From: Nitrosomonadales bacterium
GTDB lineage: Bacteria > Pseudomonadota > Gammaproteobacteria > Burkholderiales > Gallionellaceae
DNA: 47,159 nt
Direction: 5' to 3'
Assembly (NCBI GenBank): GCA_016213335.1
Contig: JACRAQ010000045.1
Location: 1-47,159 of the forward strand
Within the stretch, counting starts at the first letter, position 1, and each line of letters opens with the position of its first letter. Positions 1-9,145 of the stretch are shown here, in pieces. The notes under the pieces were generated by a model that was given only the letters and a program-made list of their open reading frames with translations, was not told the origin of the DNA and searched no databases. A program made the translations under genes and the position numbers.

Positions 1-1706
1 ATGGTCGCCACCGGTCCTTTACCCTTATCCAACCTTGCTTCGATCACGATACCCTTGGCGGGAGTTTCTTTCGGCGCCTTCAGCTCCAGCACTTCGGCCT
101 GCAACAGCACACCCTCCAGCAGCGCGTCTATGCCCTGCCCGCTCTTGGCCGATACCTCGATGAACATGGTGTCGCCACCCCAATCTTCCGGCACCACGCC
201 TTCCGCAACCAGCTCCTGCCGGACGCGCTCGGCATTGGCTTCCGGTTTGTCAATCTTGGTGACCGCCACCACGATGGGCACTTTCGCCGCCTTGGCGTGG
301 TGGATTGCCTCGCGCGTTTGCGGCATCACGCCGTCATCGGCAGCCACCACCAGAATCACGATGTCCGTCACCCTGGCGCCGCGCGCGCGCATCGCGGTAA
401 ACGCTTCATGGCCGGGCGTATCGAGGAAAGTGATCATGCCGCGCGGGGTATCCACGTGGTATGCGCCGATATGCTGCGTGATACCACCCGCCTCGCCGCT
501 GGCCACCCGGGTGCGGCGGATATAATCCAGCAAAGAGGTTTTGCCGTGATCCACGTGACCCATCACGGTGACTACCGGGGCTCGTGGTTCGAGCGGTGCG
601 TTCTTGTGTGCATCCTCTTCTACGAGATACGCGCTCGGATCGTCCACCTTGGCCGGTTTGGCGATATGCCCCATTTCTTCCACCACGATCATCGCCGTTT
701 CCTGATCCAGCATCTGGTTGATGGTCACCATGGTGCCCAGGTTCATCAGCGACTTGATGATTTCGATGGCCTTGACCGACATTTTCTGCGCCAGTTCGGA
801 AACGCTGATCGTCTCCGGCACCATCACCTCGCGCACCACCGGCTCGGTGGGCAACGAGAAAGCGTGCTGGGTGGTTTCTTCCTGCTTGGCGTGCTTCTCG
901 TGGTGGCGCGGGCCGCGCGCGTGGCCCACGGTCCATCCGGCCGTCCGGACGTCAGTGCGGGTCGGCATGCGCTTTTTGTGGCCCGCCTCGTTCCAGGGGC
1001 TGCTCTTGTCGGGTGCTGCTTTCGCGCCTTTCTTGGCAGCCGGCCGCACTTTGTCGCCCGGCTTGGGCGTCGGCTTGTGCAACGTGCCTTCGGCGAGATC
1101 GGTTGCGGCTGCCGGAGCTGCCGCAACCGCCGATTCGGCAGGCAGCGCCTCCGCCTTGGCTTGTGCGGCGGGCTGCCCCGCCTGCTCGGCTGGCTCGGCG
1201 GCCGGTGCCGCCTTGCGCTTGCTGCGCGCTTTCTTGGCCTCGACTTCAGCGGCCTGGCGCGTGGACAGTTCCGCCTGGATGCGCGCTTCTTCGGCGCGCT
1301 GGGCAAGCTCCTGCTCATCCAGTATCTTGGTGGCGGTTTTTTTCGCCGGCGCTTTTTCTGTTTTCACCTCCGGTTCGGCGGCAGCAACCGGGGCCTCCGC
1401 CTGCGCCGCAACAGCCGGTGCAATCACACGCTTCTTGCGCACTTCCACCTGGATAGTGCGCGCCCTGCCGGCGCTATCCGCTTTTTTGATTTCGGTAGTT
1501 TCGCGGCGGGTCAGGGTGATCTTGCTTTTCGCCTTGCCGGTACCATGGGCGCTGCGCAGGTGCTCCAGCAGTCTGGCCTTGTCCTGCTCCGACACGAGGT
1601 CCGTCTCCTGCTGTTTGGCCACACCAGCCGCTTGCAATTGTTCGAGCAACAGCCCGGCCGGCAAACCGAGTTCGCCAGCAAACTGCGCCACATTCATTTT
1701 CGCCAT
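1..1706 (-). CDS. infB: Translation initiation factor IF-2, N-terminal 568 residues (cut by window edge)
   Basis: IF-2 is the GTPase that brings initiator tRNA to the 30S subunit and promotes subunit joining. The start at 1706 gives [16 protein letters not shown], matching the IF2_N domain of betaproteobacteria. A long Ala/Lys/Glu-rich linker (about residues 55-330) leads to a second IF2_N-like segment and the G domain. Visible motifs are the P-loop GHVDHGKT near residue 380, DTPGHEAF near 430 and TKID near 483, where many IF-2 proteins have NKID. It lies 80 bp downstream of nusA in the same direction, the classical rimP-nusA-infB order. The C-terminal part lies outside the window. Confidence 0.96.
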   Translation of the reverse strand, partial: MAKMNVAQFAGELGLPAGLLLEQLQAAGVAKQQETDLVSEQDKARLLEHLRSAHGTGKAKSKITLTRRETTEIKKADSAGRARTIQVEVRKKRVIAPAVAAQAEAPVAAAEPEVKTEKAPAKKTATKILDEQELAQRAEEARIQAELSTRQAAEVEAKKARSKRKAAPAAEPAEQAGQPAAQAKAEALPAESAVAAAPAAATDLAEGTLHKPTPKPGDKVRPAAKKGAKAAPDKSSPWNEAGHKKRMPTRTDVRTAGWTVGHARGPRHHEKHAKQEETTQHAFSLPTEPVVREVMVPETISVSELAQKMSVKAIEIIKSLMNLGTMVTINQMLDQETAMIVVEEMGHIAKPAKVDDPSAYLVEEDAHKNAPLEPRAPVVTVMGHVDHGKTSLLDYIRRTRVASGEAGGITQHIGAYHVDTPRGMITFLDTPGHEAFTAMRARGARVTDIVILVVAADDGVMPQTREAIHHAKAAKVPIVVAVTKIDKPEANAERVRQELVAEGVVPEDWGGDTMFIEVSAKSGQGIDALLEGVLLQAEVLELKAPKETPAKGIVIEARLDKGKGPVAT

Positions 1707-1786
1707 CACTACCCCTTAACCGCAGAATCCCATGTGCAGGTGCGGCCAATCGCGCCCCTGCCAACTTTGCCTCATTAACCGGCGGC

Positions 1787-3259
1787 TCAGGCAAACCATG
1801 GGGCGCGCGCCGCCATAATCAGCTGGTTGGCGCGCTCGCCGTCCATGCCGGTCAGCCCGATCAGCTCGTCCGCATCCAGGTCGGCAAGCTGGTCCTGCGT
1901 GCAAACCCCCTTGCCCGCCAAGGTGCGTGCGGTGCCCTCATCCATGCCTTCAAGCCTGAGCAAATCTTCGATGCCATGCTCAACCTCCTCTTCGTTCGCG
2001 ATCGCGGCAGTCAGCAGCGCATTGCGCGCGCGGCTGCGCAGCTCGTTCACCGTCGCCTCGTCGAACAACTCGATTTCCAGCATTTCTTCCAGCGGCACGT
2101 AGGCCACCTCTTCCAGTGTGGCAAACCCTTCCTGCACCAGGATGTCCGCCACCTCTTCGTCCACATCCAGCTTGGAAATGAACAGGTCCCGCACCTTGGA
2201 GAACTCCTGCTCGTTCTTCTGGCTGGACTCCTCCACCGTCATGATGTTGATCTCCCATCCGGTCAGCTCGCTGGCCAGGCGCACGTTCTGTCCGTTGCGC
2301 CCGATGGCTTGCGCGAGGTTCTCTTCCTCGACCACCACGTCCATGCTGTGCTTTTCCTCGTCCACCACGATGCTGGTTACGTCGGCTGGCGCCAGCGCGT
2401 TGATGACGGAGGTGGCCGGATCCTCCGACCACAGGATGATGTCTATCCGCTCACCCGCCAGTTCGTTGGTGACTGCCTGCACGCGCGAACCGCGCATGCC
2501 GACGCAGGTGCCGATCGGATCGGTGCGCGCGTCGTGCGAACGCACGGCGATCTTGGCGCGGGCGCCGGGATCGCGTGCCGCACTGACGATTTCGAGCAGC
2601 CCCTCTTCGATTTCCGGCACCTCCAGCTCGAACAGTTTGACCAGGAATTCCGGCGTAATGCGCGACAGGATGATTTGCGGCCCGCGCAGGGAACGGTCCA
2701 CACGCAGCAAATGCGCGCGCACGCGGTCGCCGACGCGCATGTTTTCCTTGGGAATCATCTGGTCGCGCGGCAGCAGCGCCTCGATCTTGCCGAACTCGAT
2801 GATGGCATTGCCGCGCTCGATGCGCTTCACCGTGCCGGACACCAGATGCTCCTTGCGCTCCATGAAGTCATTCAGGATCTGCTCGCGCTCGGCATCGCGG
2901 ATTTTCTGGAAAATCACCTGCTTGGCGGCCTGGGCGCCGATGCGCCCGAAATCTATGGACTCCAGCGGTTCCTGGACAAACTCTCCCAGCTGGATTTCCG
3001 GGTTGCGCTTTTGCGCCTCGCCCAGCTTGATATGCAGCTCCGGCGTTTCAAAAGTTTCATCGTCCATCACCTCCCAGCAGCGGAACGACTCATACTCGCC
3101 CGTGTCGCGGTCTATGCTCACACGCACGTCGGCCTCTTCGGCAAAACGCTTCTTGGTGGCCGACGCCAATGCGGACTCCAGCGCGCCGAACACGATTTCC
3201 TTGTCCACGTTCTTTTCACGCGCCAAGGCATCCACCAGCAACAAAACTTCACGGTTCAT
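1787..3259 (-). CDS. nusA: Transcription termination/antitermination factor NusA
   Basis: NusA binds RNA polymerase and modulates pausing, intrinsic termination and antitermination. The 490-aa protein shows the NusA N-terminal domain (starting [20 protein letters not shown]), an S1 domain (about 135-200), two KH domains (the second around [14 protein letters not shown]) and two C-terminal acidic repeats ending in a helix-hairpin-helix-like segment, the long proteobacterial form. An in-frame ATG lies 21 bp upstream, but GGAG six bases before the ATG at 3259 supports the shorter start. It follows rimP after about 50 bp and precedes infB, so it is probably cotranscribed with both. Confidence 0.97.
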   Translation of the reverse strand: MNREVLLLVDALAREKNVDKEIVFGALESALASATKKRFAEEADVRVSIDRDTGEYESFRCWEVMDDETFETPELHIKLGEAQKRNPEIQLGEFVQEPLESIDFGRIGAQAAKQVIFQKIRDAEREQILNDFMERKEHLVSGTVKRIERGNAIIEFGKIEALLPRDQMIPKENMRVGDRVRAHLLRVDRSLRGPQIILSRITPEFLVKLFELEVPEIEEGLLEIVSAARDPGARAKIAVRSHDARTDPIGTCVGMRGSRVQAVTNELAGERIDIILWSEDPATSVINALAPADVTSIVVDEEKHSMDVVVEEENLAQAIGRNGQNVRLASELTGWEINIMTVEESSQKNEQEFSKVRDLFISKLDVDEEVADILVQEGFATLEEVAYVPLEEMLEIELFDEATVNELRSRARNALLTAAIANEEEVEHGIEDLLRLEGMDEGTARTLAGKGVCTQDQLADLDADELIGLTGMDGERANQLIMAARAPWFA

Positions 3260-3308
3260 CACGATCTCCAACATCTCCATCCAGGCAAACCGCCAGCAGT
3301 TCGCCGCG

Positions 3309-3734
3309 TCAAAACACCGGCGCCAGACGCGCCTTGTCCAAATTGGATAGCTCGATCAGCACCTGATCGCCATCCACCTCCAGGCACAATACCCCATCTC
3401 GAACTTCCCCCAGAATCCCGGTAAAGTTTTTGCGCCCCGCCAGCGGCATGCGCAACTTGAGATGCGCCTTCTCACCGCGGAAGCGAACGAAGTCCGCCTC
3501 CTTCTTGAGCGGCCTGTCCAGCCCGGGGGACGAAACCTCGAGGCGGTCATAACTCACTTCTTCCACCGCAAACAACCGCGTTATCTGGTTGCTGGCCCGC
3601 TCGCAATCATCCAGCGTGATCCCGCCCGGCTTATCCATGAGGACGCGCATCAAGCCCCTGCCGGACATTTCCAAGTCAACCAGTTCGTACCCCAAACCAG
3701 CCAATGTCGTTTCCACGAGCCTAGCCACATCCAT
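3309..3734 (-). CDS. rimP: Ribosome maturation factor RimP
   Basis: RimP assists maturation of the 30S subunit. The 141-aa protein has the family's N-terminal fold ([20 protein letters not shown]) with the typical [11 protein letters not shown] motif around residues 70-80, and a C-terminal Sm-like domain ending in [16 protein letters not shown]. The ATG at 3734 is preferred over an in-frame TTG at 3749 because it fits the usual family start; no strong Shine-Dalgarno is visible. First gene of rimP-nusA-infB. A promoter and a hairpin-plus-T-run lie just upstream. Confidence 0.95.
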   Translation of the reverse strand: MDVARLVETTLAGLGYELVDLEMSGRGLMRVLMDKPGGITLDDCERASNQITRLFAVEEVSYDRLEVSSPGLDRPLKKEADFVRFRGEKAHLKLRMPLAGRKNFTGILGEVRDGVLCLEVDGDQVLIELSNLDKARLAPVF

Positions 3735-3751
3735 GATTCGAGCCCACAAAT

Positions 3752-3770
3752 AAAAAACGGGCCGAGGCCC
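3752..3770 (-). terminator. Leader terminator/attenuator upstream of rimP
   Basis: Read on the minus strand the sequence is GGGC-CTCG-GCCC, a four-base-pair GC stem on a tetraloop, then G and six Ts. It sits between the predicted promoter (-10 at 3789-3794) and the rimP ATG (3734), so transcripts must read through it to reach rimP-nusA-infB. Attenuation by NusA is an inference from position. Confidence 0.6.
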
Positions 3771-3788
3771 ATCTGCATAACGGCGTGG

Positions 3789-3817
3789 ATTATAGCAAAC
3801 TAAACCGGGCCGTGTGG
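3789..3817 (-). promoter_or_regulatory. Predicted sigma-70 promoter for rimP-nusA-infB
   Basis: A perfect TATAAT lies on the minus strand at 3789-3794, with CCACAC 17 bases upstream as a weak -35. The predicted start near 3782 gives a leader of about 48 nt containing the 3752-3770 hairpin. The rest of the 3771-3966 gap shows only a short dyad (TTCCCG-CTC-CGGGAA near 3886) and no gene. Confidence 0.5.
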
Positions 3818-3966
3818 AACAAACTCAAACCGGATTCCGGAGGCTGCTTGAAATAAGGCGTGGGGTGAAAGGAAGCAACCGCTCTTCCCGCTCCGGGAAA
3901 AACCGGGAAAGCAGGATGGCGCGCCCAGCCAGTACCCCGCAAAGCCGCGCGGCCGGCTTGTTGATG

Positions 3967-5409
3967 TTAATGCTTTGCCATCCACTCCCGCGCCATGGAG
4001 AGCCCCAGCTCGATCTGCTCACGGGTCATGCGGTCCTCGAGCAGCCTGATGGTCTGTTGCGCCTCCTCGTTCCCCCCCAGCATCGCGAGGTTGAGCCACT
4101 TGCACGCCTGCACCAGGTCACTCGGAACCCCGTCTCCCTGTTTATACATCATCCCGAGGTTGAATTGCGCTTCCGCGTTGCCCTGCTCGGCCGCCTTGAG
4201 GTACCACTGCATGGCCCCCTTGTCGTCCTGCTCCACACTCAACCCTTTGCGGTACATCATCCCGAGGGCGTTTTGCGCACCGGTATTCCCCTGCCTGGCC
4301 GCCATGCGGTACAAGTCGGCTGCCAGCTTGTAATCCTGGGGCACAATTTCCCCCCCCTCGTACAGCCGGGCGAGATTGTACTGCGCCTCCGCGCTGCCGT
4401 GCCGGGCGGCCCGCGCGTACCATGATACGGCACCCTCGTTGCTTTGCGGGACGCCCAAGCCGTCGAGATACATCGCGCCGAGGCTGTTCTCGGCATCGGC
4501 ACTCCCCTGCTCGGCCGCCTTGCGGTACCAGCCGGCCGCCTTGCTGTAGTCCTGAACAACGCCACGGCCATGGTAATACATCGCCCCGATGCCGTACTGG
4601 GAATCAACCCTCCCCTGCTCGGCCGCCTTGCTGTACCACTCCGCCGCCTTGCTCTCGTCGCGCGCGACCCCCTGCCCCTGGTGGTACAGTACCCCGAGGT
4701 TGTGCTGCGCGTCTGCGTTGCCCTGCTCGGCCGCCTTGCGGTACCACTCCGCCGCCAATTGGTGCCCATCCGCCACACCGTGCGCCTGATCGAGCAGCAT
4801 GCCGAGATTGTTCTGCGCGTCCGCGTTGCCCTGCTCGGCCGCCTTGCGGTACCACTCCATCGCCATCTTGTAGTCCCGCGCGACGCCCCGGCCATGACGG
4901 TACAGGATCCCGAGGTTATTCTGAGCGTCTGCATACCCCTGCTCGGCCGCCTTGCGGTACCATTTAGCCGCCTCGCTGTCGTCTTGTTCCACGCCCCGGC
5001 CCAGGTCGTACAGAATCCCGAGGTTATGCTGCGCCTCGGCATGGCCTTGCCCGGCTGCCTTGCGGTACCACTCCGCCGCCATCTTGAAGTCCTGCGCCAC
5101 GATCTGGCCCAAGTCGTACATCAGCCCGAGATTATGCTGCGCCTCGGCATGGCCTTGTTCGGCTGCCTTGCGGTACCACTCCGCCGCTTTTTTTTCGTCC
5201 TGTGTCACCCCGAGGCCCTGGTCGTGCATCACCCCGATGTAAAACTGCGCACGCGCGTCGCCGTCGCGCGCTGCCCGGCCGAGTTCTTTCAGCGCAAGCG
5301 GATAATTTTCCTTGTTGTAGGCATTGAGCCCTTCCTCGAAGCCGGCCCACGCTCCCGCGCTGGCGGCCAGGAGTACCGCAACCAGCGCCCCGCATAAAAC
5401 CTTCATCAT
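3967..5409 (-). CDS. Secreted Sel1-repeat (TPR-like) protein, 480 aa
   Basis: The start at 5409 gives MMKVLCGALVAVLLAASAGAWAG, a clear Sec signal peptide. The rest is about a dozen Sel1-like repeats of 36 residues with the signature A..NLG..Y..G.GV..D...[10 protein letters not shown], forming a two-helix solenoid of the kind used for protein-protein contacts in the periplasm or at the surface. The C-terminus is a short helix ending REWMAKH. It is one of three Sel1 genes on the same strand (with 5498-6082 and 6942-9110) sharing near-identical repeat units, so family expansion by duplication is likely. The partner is unknown. An in-frame start 72 bp upstream would precede the signal peptide and is rejected. 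Confidence 0.85.
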   Translation of the reverse strand: MMKVLCGALVAVLLAASAGAWAGFEEGLNAYNKENYPLALKELGRAARDGDARAQFYIGVMHDQGLGVTQDEKKAAEWYRKAAEQGHAEAQHNLGLMYDLGQIVAQDFKMAAEWYRKAAGQGHAEAQHNLGILYDLGRGVEQDDSEAAKWYRKAAEQGYADAQNNLGILYRHGRGVARDYKMAMEWYRKAAEQGNADAQNNLGMLLDQAHGVADGHQLAAEWYRKAAEQGNADAQHNLGVLYHQGQGVARDESKAAEWYSKAAEQGRVDSQYGIGAMYYHGRGVVQDYSKAAGWYRKAAEQGSADAENSLGAMYLDGLGVPQSNEGAVSWYARAARHGSAEAQYNLARLYEGGEIVPQDYKLAADLYRMAARQGNTGAQNALGMMYRKGLSVEQDDKGAMQWYLKAAEQGNAEAQFNLGMMYKQGDGVPSDLVQACKWLNLAMLGGNEEAQQTIRLLEDRMTREQIELGLSMAREWMAKH

Positions 5410-5497
5410 CAGTTTGTCATCCCGCTTGAAATAAACACATCTCTGCCGCTGACCCGCGCCCCCTTTGCGCGGGAGCCGCAAGGGCCAGCCGCCGCCG

Positions 5498-6082
5498 TCA
5501 CTTGTGCTGCATCAGCCACTCGCGCGCCAGCGTCTGCGCTTTTTTAATCTGTTCCGGGTTCATCTTGTTTTCAAGCCACTGTCTGCTTCCTGCCGCTATG
5601 TCTCCGGCCAGGCTGAGCCACTTGTACGCCTGCACCACATCTTGTGGCAACCCCTCTCCCTTGGCATACATCAGCCCGACGTTGAGTTGCGCTTTCGGGA
5701 ATCCGTGACCGGCCGCCTCAAGGTACCATCTTGCAGCCAGCTTGTCGTCCTGCTGGACGCCCCTTCCCTCGCTGTACATTTCCGCGATGGCAAACTGCGC
5801 CCTGGTATCATCCTGCCCGGCTGCCTTGATGTACCACGACGCGGCCTGTTTGTCGCTTCTGGACACGCCCTCACCCTTATCGTACATGTGCCCGAGCCGG
5901 TATTGCGCGGCCGCATCCCCATTCAGCGCAAGTTCCCTGAACTCGTCGAACGCGTACAGGTAGTTGCCGCTGCTGTAAGCATCAATCGCATCCTGGAAGT
6001 CCGCCCAGGCTCTTGCGCTAACGGCAAGCAGCGCCGCCGCAGCGGCCAATCCGAAAACTGTTTTTGCCGCGAGGTTTTTCAT
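5498..6082 (-). CDS. Small secreted Sel1-repeat protein, 194 aa
   Basis: The start at 6082 is set by a strong GGAGG five bases upstream and yields a signal peptide (MKNLAAKTVFGLAAAAALLAVSARAWA). Three to four Sel1 repeats follow, then a helical tail (NPEQIKKAQTLAREWLMQHK) that resembles the tail of the neighbouring 480-aa protein. The conserved N-terminal pattern AIDAYSSGNYLYAFDEFRELA is shared by all three Sel1 proteins here, supporting common descent. It lies about 90 bp upstream of the 480-aa gene and may be cotranscribed with it. Function unknown; periplasmic scaffold is an inference. Confidence 0.83.
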   Translation of the reverse strand: MKNLAAKTVFGLAAAAALLAVSARAWADFQDAIDAYSSGNYLYAFDEFRELALNGDAAAQYRLGHMYDKGEGVSRSDKQAASWYIKAAGQDDTRAQFAIAEMYSEGRGVQQDDKLAARWYLEAAGHGFPKAQLNVGLMYAKGEGLPQDVVQAYKWLSLAGDIAAGSRQWLENKMNPEQIKKAQTLAREWLMQHK

Positions 6083-6109
6083 ACTTTCCTCCATCGCTAC
6101 AGCGGAATC

Positions 6110-6421
6110 TCACAACACCCCTGCTTCGACCGCATACCTCACATAGGGCAGGCTGATTTTTCTGGCGCGCAACTCATCCAGCAGCCTGTCGGCCAGCGCC
6201 GCATCCAGAACAAACTCCACTTGCAGCGGTAGCTCGCCAGCCAGCTCGAAAAACGTCTCTTCGTGCAAGCGCCCATGCCGCCCGAAGCCGGCGATGGCGC
6301 GAAACGCCGAGCCTCCCGGGGCGCCGAGGCGTCTTGCTTCCTCGAGCAGCCACTCGTGCAGCGGCGTATTGCCGTGCCGCTGCTTTTCGGTAACGTAGAG
6401 CCTCAGATAGACGCTTTGCAT
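6110..6421 (-). CDS. DUF190 family protein
   Basis: A 103-aa protein beginning MQSVYLRLYVTEKQRHGNTP with ARRLGAPGGSAFRAIAGFG, the signature of DUF190. Members form PII-like trimers and are often encoded beside crcB; their biochemical role is not established. Here it lies directly downstream of crcB on the same strand, with a 113-bp gap holding an imperfect inverted repeat (6491-6501 with 6521-6530). A regulatory or accessory role in fluoride export is inferred from this neighbourhood. Confidence 0.85.
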   Translation of the reverse strand: MQSVYLRLYVTEKQRHGNTPLHEWLLEEARRLGAPGGSAFRAIAGFGRHGRLHEETFFELAGELPLQVEFVLDAALADRLLDELRARKISLPYVRYAVEAGVL

Positions 6422-6490
6422 ATCACTTCCTCAAGTGCCAGATTCGCGCGTGGCAACGCCATGCGCTCCCCGCCGTGCATCACCCCCCGA

Positions 6491-6530
6491 TTGTCCCGGC
6501 ACGCACGATCCTTGCTTGCCTGCCGGACAA
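6491..6530. repeat. Imperfect inverted repeat between crcB and the DUF190 gene
   Basis: TTGTCCCGGCA at 6491-6501 pairs with TGCCGGACAA at 6521-6530 with one bulged base and a 19-nt loop. No T-run follows on either strand, so it is a REP-like or mRNA-stabilising hairpin rather than a simple terminator. Confidence 0.45.
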
Positions 6531-6534
6531 CCCC

Positions 6535-6915
6535 TTAATGCAGCCACTTGATCGTTTGCATGCCCAGCACGGTCATCAGCAACGATCCCCCCAAATGAGC
6601 AGCCATAATGGCTGCGCTCCACGCGTATTGCCCGCGCGCAAGCAGCGTGACGGTTTCGGCAGAAAAAGTGGAAAAAGTCGTGAGGCCACCGAGAAAACCC
6701 GTGATTACAAGCAAGCGCCATTCCGGCGACAGCCCGGGATGCTGCATGAAAAACGCCACCGCCACACCGACGAGGTAACCTCCGGCCAGGTTCGCGGAAA
6801 GCGTACCGAGCGGCAGCTCCGGCAAAACCGGATTGAGCCACAGGCCCAACCCCCAGCGCAACCAAGCGCCCGCTGCCGCCCCCAGGCCCACCGCAATAAA
6901 AGCATAGAGTGTCAT
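6535..6915 (-). CDS. crcB: Fluoride ion channel/exporter CrcB (Fluc)
   Basis: CrcB forms a dual-topology dimeric channel in the inner membrane that lets fluoride leave the cell. The 126-aa protein from the ATG at 6915 has four hydrophobic segments and the family motifs [25 protein letters not shown] and the pore motif [13 protein letters not shown]. An in-frame start 30 bp upstream adds a charged stretch not typical of the family. No fluoride riboswitch fits in the 26 bp before the gene. It starts just after the large Sel1/TolA-like gene and is followed by a DUF190 gene. Confidence 0.93.
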   Translation of the reverse strand: MTLYAFIAVGLGAAAGAWLRWGLGLWLNPVLPELPLGTLSANLAGGYLVGVAVAFFMQHPGLSPEWRLLVITGFLGGLTTFSTFSAETVTLLARGQYAWSAAIMAAHLGGSLLMTVLGMQTIKWLH

Positions 6916-6941
6916 GTGCAGGGTCGGGCAGGCATCAACGA

Positions 6942-9110
6942 TCAATCAACCGGCTTGGCCTGTTCTGCTGGTTTGGGTTCTCCATCGGCGCCCGGTTGCT
7001 TGACTACTTCTGGATTATCCGCCGCCTTAAGCTGATCTTCTGCCGGTGTCTGGCTGGTCGTGCCGGTTACTGCCGGCCCTGTCGCTTGCTCTGCTGGCTT
7101 CGATTCCGCCTCTGTGCCAGATTGCACTTCCGCATCTGGCTGTGCTCCAGATTTGGGTGGGGTTTCTGCACTTGCTTGCGCGGCCGCACCTGATTCCGCT
7201 TGGGTCTGCTCGCTTGCCGCATTTTCCGCTCTGGCACGCGCTTCCTCCTCGGCTTTGGCCTTGGCTTCTGCTTCCGCCCTCGCTTTCTCTTCCGCAATCC
7301 TCGCTTTTTCTTCCGCCTTGGCCCGCGCTTCCTCCTCGGCCCTGGCCTTGGCTTCGGCTTTCGCCCTCGCCTTCTCTTCCGCTATTACCATCTTCTCTTT
7401 CGCCTTGGCCAAAGCGTCCGCCTCGGCCCTGGCCTGCGCTGCAGCTTTCGCCCTCTCCTTCTCTTCTGCTATCCTGATTTTCTCCTCGGCCCTGGCCTTC
7501 GCTTCGGCCTCGGCCTTGGCTTTGGCTTCAGCTTTCGCCTTAGCCTTCTCTTCTGCAATCCTGGCCTTTTCTTCCGCCTTGGCCCGCGCTTCCTCCTCGG
7601 CCCTGGTCTTGGCCTCGGCTTCCGCCCTCGCCTGCTCTTCCGCCACTGTTTTCGCCTGCTCTTCCACCCTCGCCCGGTCTTCAGCCTTGGCTCGGGCTTC
7701 CGCTTCCGCCTTGGCCTGCGCTTCGGACTTCGCCTTCTCCCACGCCGCCTTCATCCCGTCCTTTGCCTTCGCTTGTTCTTCGGCCTGGATCTGGGCTTCA
7801 GTCCTGGTTGGCTCAACCGCCTCCGGTTCAGTTACTGCTGTCGCTTGTCCGGCTGGCCCCTCTCCTGCTGCTACACTGGGCTGAGGCTCCGTCTTGGCTT
7901 CCGCCGCTGCCTTGGCTTCCGCTGCCGTCTTGGCTTCCGCTGCCGTCTTGGCTTCCGCCGCTGCCTTGGCTTCCGCTGCCGTCTTGGCTTCCGCCGCTGC
8001 CTTGGCTTCCGCTGCCGCCTTGGCTTCCGCCGCTGCCTTGGCTTCCGCCGCTGCCTTGGCTTCCGCTGCCGCCTTGGCTTCCGCTGCCGCCTTGGCTTCC
8101 GCTGCCGCCTTGGCTTCCGCTGCCGCCTTGGCTTCCGCTGCCGCCTTGGCTTCCGCTGCCGCCTTGGCCTGAACCGCTTTAAGGTTTTCCTGTTCCTGTT
8201 CGGTTGCCTTGCGGTACCACTCCGCTGCTACCGTATAGCTTTGCGGAACGCCCTGCCCCAGCGCATACATAGTCCCCAGGCTATGCTTCGCTTCCGCGCT
8301 CCCGTGCTCGGCCGCCTTGCGGTACCAGTCGACGGCCTGCTTGTAATCCTGTGCGACGCCCTGCCCCAGCTCGTACATCATCCCGAGGCTGTTCTGCGAC
8401 TCGGCGTATCCCTGGGTGGCGGCTTTGCGGTACCACTCCGCCGCCAGCTTGTAGCTTTGGGCAACCCCTTTGCCCAAGTCGTACACCACCCCGAGGTTGT
8501 GCTGCGCTTCCGCATATCCCTGCTCTGCGGCCTTGCGGTACCAAAGCGCCGCTTTCTTATAGTTCTGCGGCATACCTTGCCCCAGATCGTTCATCACGCC
8601 AAGACTGAACTGTGCGGCCGCATTTCCCTTGTCCGCAAGCGGCGTAAGCTCCAGCAGCGCAGCGCTATAGCTTCCACTGTGGTAAGCATCCAGCCCCTTC
8701 TGCAGCCTGGCTTGGTCGGCTGCTTTGGCTTCCTCTGCCGCCTTGGCTTCTGCCGACGCTTTCGCTTCCGCCGCAGCCTTGGCTTCCTCCGTCATCCTGG
8801 GGTCTTCCGCAACCCTGGCTTTTGCTGCTGGTTTGGCTTCCGCTGCTGGTTTGGCTTCCGTTGCTGGCTTGGCTTCCGTTGCTGGCTTGGTTGCTGTCGC
8901 CGGCTTAACCTCGGCAGCCGGTTTGGCCTCGACCGCTAATTTCCCTGCCTCCGGCGTTTGCGTAACGGCCGGCTTGGCCGACTCCGGCGGTTGCGCGGCG
9001 GCTTCCGGTTTGGCCGGTTCTGCGGCGTACGCGCCTGTGCTGATAAAAAGAATGCACGTCAACCAGGCTGGTTTACGCAAAAAAACTTTTAGCACTTGCA
9101 AAATTCTCAT
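6942..9110 (-). CDS. Large secreted Sel1-repeat protein with a TolA-like charged helical tail, 722 aa
   Basis: The start at 9110 ([29 protein letters not shown]) gives a signal peptide; upstream in-frame sequence overlaps the ATP-grasp-like gene and is excluded. Order of parts: a Pro/Ala/Lys-rich stretch with repeated KPATEAKPA-like units (about 30-115), four to five Sel1 repeats (about 140-290), fifteen tandem [12 protein letters not shown] hexapeptides (about 315-405), then a long Ala/Glu/Lys/Arg-rich region with [11 protein letters not shown]-type repeats predicted to be one long helix or coiled coil, and an acidic Thr/Pro tail ending AEQAKPVD. Such tails span the periplasm in TolA-like proteins, but no C-terminal TolA domain is seen. 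Role unknown; a periplasm-spanning or cell-wall-associated scaffold is an inference. Confidence 0.8.
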   Translation of the reverse strand: MRILQVLKVFLRKPAWLTCILFISTGAYAAEPAKPEAAAQPPESAKPAVTQTPEAGKLAVEAKPAAEVKPATATKPATEAKPATEAKPAAEAKPAAKARVAEDPRMTEEAKAAAEAKASAEAKAAEEAKAADQARLQKGLDAYHSGSYSAALLELTPLADKGNAAAQFSLGVMNDLGQGMPQNYKKAALWYRKAAEQGYAEAQHNLGVVYDLGKGVAQSYKLAAEWYRKAATQGYAESQNSLGMMYELGQGVAQDYKQAVDWYRKAAEHGSAEAKHSLGTMYALGQGVPQSYTVAAEWYRKATEQEQENLKAVQAKAAAEAKAAAEAKAAAEAKAAAEAKAAAEAKAAAEAKAAAEAKAAAEAKAAAEAKAAAEAKTAAEAKAAAEAKTAAEAKTAAEAKAAAEAKTEPQPSVAAGEGPAGQATAVTEPEAVEPTRTEAQIQAEEQAKAKDGMKAAWEKAKSEAQAKAEAEARAKAEDRARVEEQAKTVAEEQARAEAEAKTRAEEEARAKAEEKARIAEEKAKAKAEAKAKAEAEAKARAEEKIRIAEEKERAKAAAQARAEADALAKAKEKMVIAEEKARAKAEAKARAEEEARAKAEEKARIAEEKARAEAEAKAKAEEEARARAENAASEQTQAESGAAAQASAETPPKSGAQPDAEVQSGTEAESKPAEQATGPAVTGTTSQTPAEDQLKAADNPEVVKQPGADGEPKPAEQAKPVD
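7894..8163 (-). repeat. 18-bp coding minisatellite, 15 tandem copies
   Basis: On the plus strand the unit is TTGGCTTCCGCTGCCGCC, repeated 15 times with point variants (GCCGTC for GCCGCC, CCGCCGCT for CCGCTGCC). It encodes AAAEAK, or TAAEAK in the variants. The unit keeps frame, so copy-number change lengthens or shortens the helix without frameshift. Plus-strand ORFs across it are antisense artefacts. Confidence 0.95.
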
Positions 9111-9145
9111 TCCGAATACCCCGATAAACCACCGCTTTGAACATT

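Noticed and set aside
297-1778. Long plus-strand ORFs antisense to infB
   Set aside because: They are the high-GC shadow of infB; the minus-strand frame has unmistakable IF-2 motifs.
1976-3424. Long plus-strand ORFs antisense to nusA and rimP
   Set aside because: His/Arg-rich shadow translations with no family signal; the minus-strand genes are certain.
4257-5042. Minus-strand and plus-strand ORFs in other frames of the Sel1 genes
   Set aside because: The repeated DNA gives open alternative frames; only the frame with signal peptide and Sel1 consensus is credible.
6916-6941. Fluoride riboswitch before crcB
   Set aside because: Only 26 bp separate crcB from the upstream gene and no riboswitch consensus is seen.
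7894-8163. Possible CRISPR array
   Set aside because: The 18-bp units are contiguous without spacers and keep one reading frame, so it is a coding minisatellite.
7200-8939. 579-aa plus-strand ORF rich in Leu, Gly, Phe and Arg
   Set aside because: Antisense of the Ala/Glu/Lys repeat gene and minisatellite; no start signal or family.
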